Under the pieces are notes generated by a model, which was given only the letters and a program-made list of their open reading frames with translations, did no database searches and was not told the origin of the DNA. Positions 61,753 through 64,000 of a DNA stretch of 64,000 nt are shown here, in pieces (positions within the stretch are counted from its first letter, which is position 1; every line of letters starts with the position of its first letter). This DNA is from Mycobacterium sp. E2479 (GTDB lineage Bacteria > Actinomycetota > Actinomycetes > Mycobacteriales > Mycobacteriaceae): NCBI RefSeq assembly GCF_001667925.1, contig NZ_LZJR01000144.1, positions 26,576-90,575 of the forward strand, given 5' to 3'. The position numbers and the translations under genes were made by a program.

Positions 61753-63066
61753 ATGGTTGCTGACCTCGTGCCCATTCGCCTGAGCCTGTCCGATGGTGAC
61801 CGCTACACCGTGTGGGCACCCCGCTGGCGTGACTCCGGCGACGAGTGGGAGGCGTTCCTGGGCAAGGACGAGGACCTGTTCGCGTTCTCCTCCGTCGCCG
61901 ACCTGGTCGCGTTCGTGCGTTCGGACGACGACAACGACCTGGTCGACCACCCGGCGTGGAAGGAGTTGCGGGCGGCGCACGCGCACGCGTTCGAGCCCGC
62001 CGACGACAAGCAGTTCGACCTGATCGCCGTCGAGGAGCTGGTGGCCGAGAAGCCCACCGAGCAGTCGGTGTCCGCGCTGGCCGGCACGCTGGCCATCGTG
62101 TCGTCCATCGGATCGGTGTGCGAGTTGGCGGCGGTGTCGAAGTTCTTCAACGGCAATCCCAGCCTGGGCACCGTGTCCGGTGGAATCGAGAACTTCACCG
62201 GCAAGGCCGGCGCCAAGCGCTGGCACGCGATCGCCGAGGTGATCGGGCGCAGCTGGGACGACGTGCTCGCCGCGATCGACGACGTCGTCGCCACCCCCGA
62301 GGTCGACTCCAAGCTGGCGGACAAGGCCGCCGACGAACTGGCCGAGGAGCGCGCAGAGGACGAGCCGGACGAAGACAGCGCCGCCGAGGACGCCGTCGAG
62401 GAGGGCACCCCTGACGGGTCCGCGCACGACGGCGACGAGGCCGAAGACGAGGCCGAAGACGAGGACACCGAGGACGAGGCGGACCGGGCGACCGGCGACA
62501 GCGTCGTGCTGGGCAGCGACAAGGACTTCTGGCTGCAGGTGGGCATCGACCCGATCCGGATCATGACGAGTTCTGGCACCTTCTACACGCTGCGCTGCTA
62601 CCTGGACGACCAACCGATCTTCCTGGGTCGCAACGGGCGCATCAGCGTCTTCACGTCCGAGCGCGCGCTCGCCCGCTACCTGGCCGACGAGCACGACCAC
62701 GACCTGGCCGACCTGAGCACCTACGACGACATCCGCACCGCCGCGACCGACGGCTCGCTTGCGGTTGAGGTCACCGAGGACAACGTCTACGTGCTCAGCG
62801 GGCTGGCCGACGACCTGGCCGACGGGCCGAACGCCGTGGATCGCGAGCAACTGGAACTCGCCGTCGAGGTGCTCCGCGACATCGGCGACTACTCCGAGGA
62901 GAGCACCGTCGACAAGGCGCTCGAGACCAGCCGGCCGCTGGGCAAGCTGGTGGCCGCCGTGCTCGAGCCCGACTCGGTCACCAAGCCGTCGCCGCCGTAC
63001 GCGGCGGCGGTGCGCGAGTGGGAGAAACTGGAGCAGTTCGTCGACGGGCGGCTCCGCCGCGAGTAG
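61753..63066 (+). CDS. Conserved acidic protein (Rv3311-like)
   Basis: A 437-residue soluble protein of unknown function. ATG 61753 is used; a GTG 9 bases earlier is possible. Residues ~1-185 and ~245-437 look like two related folded parts, each with a FLGxxGxI/FxS-type start (EWEAFLGKDEDLFAFSS and IFLGRNGRISVFTS). They are joined by a very acidic, disordered linker rich in Glu/Asp (about 190-245). It matches Rv3311, also uncharacterised. A hairpin lies just after the stop. Confidence 0.82.
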   Translation: MVADLVPIRLSLSDGDRYTVWAPRWRDSGDEWEAFLGKDEDLFAFSSVADLVAFVRSDDDNDLVDHPAWKELRAAHAHAFEPADDKQFDLIAVEELVAEKPTEQSVSALAGTLAIVSSIGSVCELAAVSKFFNGNPSLGTVSGGIENFTGKAGAKRWHAIAEVIGRSWDDVLAAIDDVVATPEVDSKLADKAADELAEERAEDEPDEDSAAEDAVEEGTPDGSAHDGDEAEDEAEDEDTEDEADRATGDSVVLGSDKDFWLQVGIDPIRIMTSSGTFYTLRCYLDDQPIFLGRNGRISVFTSERALARYLADEHDHDLADLSTYDDIRTAATDGSLAVEVTEDNVYVLSGLADDLADGPNAVDREQLELAVEVLRDIGDYSEESTVDKALETSRPLGKLVAAVLEPDSVTKPSPPYAAAVREWEKLEQFVDGRLRRE

Positions 63067-63067
63067 T

Positions 63068-63083
63068 CCCGTCGTTTGACGGG
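63068..63083 (+). terminator. Hairpin right after the Rv3311-like gene
   Basis: CCCGTC, loop GTTT, GACGGG: a perfect 6-bp stem starting 2 bases after the stop codon. No U-tract follows. A candidate terminator between this gene and the VWA gene. Confidence 0.4.
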
Positions 63084-63111
63084 CCGGGCTTCGACGGGAA
63101 GGTTGGGTGAC

Positions 63112-64000
63112 GTGTCGCTTCCCGGTATCGGCCCGTTGCCGCTCTACGGATTCCAGCGTCCCGCCCTGCTGTTGTTCGCTTTGGTGCCCCTGGCCCTGTT
63201 GGCGGTCTACGTCGTGGTCCAGGCGCGGCGACGCCAACGGCTGCACCGCTACACGGATGCGCCGGTGACGCAGTCGCCGTGGCGGCATCTCCCGATCGCC
63301 ATGTCGCTGCTGTGCCTAGCCCTGTTGACGATCGCGCTGGGCACGCCCACCCACGACATGCGCATCCCGCGCAATCGCGCCGTCATCATGTTGGTGATCG
63401 ACATGTCGCAGTCCATGCGGGCGACCGACGTCGAACCCAACCGCCTCAAGGCGGCCGAACAGGCCGCGACCCAGTTCGCCAGTCAGCTCACGCCGGGCAT
63501 CAACCTCGGACTGGTGGGTTTCGCGGGCACGCCGTATTTGCTGGTGCCGCCGACCCCGCAGCACCAGGCCACTATCGACGCCCTGAAGAAGCTGGAGTTC
63601 GCCGACAGCACCGCGACGGGTGAAGCGATCTTCACCGCCCTGCATGCGATCAGCGCGACCGCGGTTGTCGGCGGCGACGCCCCACCACCGGCGCGGATCG
63701 TGCTGGAGTCCGACGGCGCCGAGAACGTGCCGCTGGACCCCAATGCCCCGCAGGGGGCGTTCACCGCGGCCCGGGCCGCCAAGGCCGGGGGCGTGCAGAT
63801 CTCCACGATCTCGTTCGGCACTCCGTACGGCACTGTCGACTACGAGGGCGCCACCATCCCGGTTCCGGTGGATGACCAGACCCTGCAGAAGATCTGCGAG
63901 ATCACCGACGGCCAGTCGTTCCACGCCGACAGCCTGGATTCGCTGAAGAACGTGTATTCGACACTGCAGCGCCAGATCGGCTACGAGACCGTGAAAGGTG
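63112..64000 (+). CDS. VWA-domain membrane protein, 5' part (Rv1481-like paralogue)
   Basis: A frame from GTG 63112 that stays open to the window edge, giving 296 residues; the C-terminal helix is missing. Two N-terminal membrane helices (about residues 18-38 and 62-80) lead to a von Willebrand A domain. The metal site DxSxS is in VIDMSQSMRATDVEPNRL, with the conserved Thr in STATGEAIF and Asp in ESDGAENV. It resembles M. tuberculosis Rv1481 along its length. Rv1481 belongs to a BatA-like locus with an MoxR ATPase elsewhere in the genome, so this looks like a second copy. What lies downstream is not visible. Confidence 0.88.
   Translation, partial: MSLPGIGPLPLYGFQRPALLLFALVPLALLAVYVVVQARRRQRLHRYTDAPVTQSPWRHLPIAMSLLCLALLTIALGTPTHDMRIPRNRAVIMLVIDMSQSMRATDVEPNRLKAAEQAATQFASQLTPGINLGLVGFAGTPYLLVPPTPQHQATIDALKKLEFADSTATGEAIFTALHAISATAVVGGDAPPPARIVLESDGAENVPLDPNAPQGAFTAARAAKAGGVQISTISFGTPYGTVDYEGATIPVPVDDQTLQKICEITDGQSFHADSLDSLKNVYSTLQRQIGYETVKG

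Overview
This window is chromosomal DNA from a high-GC, slow-growing-type Mycobacterium. The gene order follows the stretch known in M. tuberculosis as Rv3267 to Rv3311 (LytR-family protein, ctpC, fadE25, purEK, birA, accD5-accE5, sseA, accA3, sigF, lhr, nei, lpqC, glpD2, lpdA, amiA1-amiB1, deoD, pmmB, upp, sapM). PPE genes, a 13E12-type HNH gene, mycobacterial lipoproteins and many GTG starts agree with this. Several departures from the M. tuberculosis order point to a non-tuberculous species, perhaps of the M. avium complex; that species-level guess is inference. All gene names rest on recognising the proteins, because no database search was possible.

Layout. 1-5.1 kb: cell-wall LCP protein (cut by the window edge), a small AMP-binding-like protein, and the metal module pacL1-ctpC with a CDF-like membrane protein. 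5.2-7.4 kb: a methyltransferase and a CaiB-type CoA transferase. 7.4-15.7 kb: a phosphate block with divergent transcription, pstS2-pknD leftward and pstB-pstS1-pstS1-pstC-pstA rightward, with a PHO-box-like direct repeat between the arms. 15.7-19.0 kb: a tightly coupled leftward signalling operon (receiver-PP2C phosphatase, CHASE3 histidine kinase, stand-alone receiver). 19.1-31.8 kb: core metabolism (fadE25, purE, purK, birA, a ketosteroid-dehydrogenase-like flavoprotein, the acyl-CoA carboxylase genes accD5/accE5/accA3, maf, sseA, sufE). 31.9-34.8 kb: the sigF region (STAS protein, sigF, anti-sigma usfX, usfY, an Rv3289c-like gene) with two SigF-type promoters. 35.2-42.2 kb: TetR, lhr, nei2, lpqC. 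42.4-48.6 kb: an accessory stretch with a DUF732 protein, a dead DUF5994 gene, two PPE genes, an MBL hydrolase and an SOS-controlled 13E12/DUF222-HNH gene. 48.6-63 kb: pseudouridine synthase, glpD2, lpdA, a GGCT-like protein, an esterase, amiA1-amiB1, a cutinase, a 58-bp tandem repeat, deoD, pmmB, upp, sapM, an Rv3311-like gene. The right edge cuts an Rv1481-like VWA membrane protein.

How the parts may work together. The Pst transporter with PknD is a phosphate uptake and sensing block. The signalling operon carries a PP2C phosphatase of the kind that dephosphorylates anti-anti-sigma factors. An STAS protein lies tail to tail with sigF, so this window may hold most of a partner-switching circuit for SigF; that link is an inference. 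AccA3, AccD5, AccE5 and BirA supply biotin-dependent acyl-CoA carboxylation for lipid synthesis. SseA and SufE form a sulfur-handling pair.

No rRNA, tRNA, CRISPR array, prophage or intact insertion sequence was seen.
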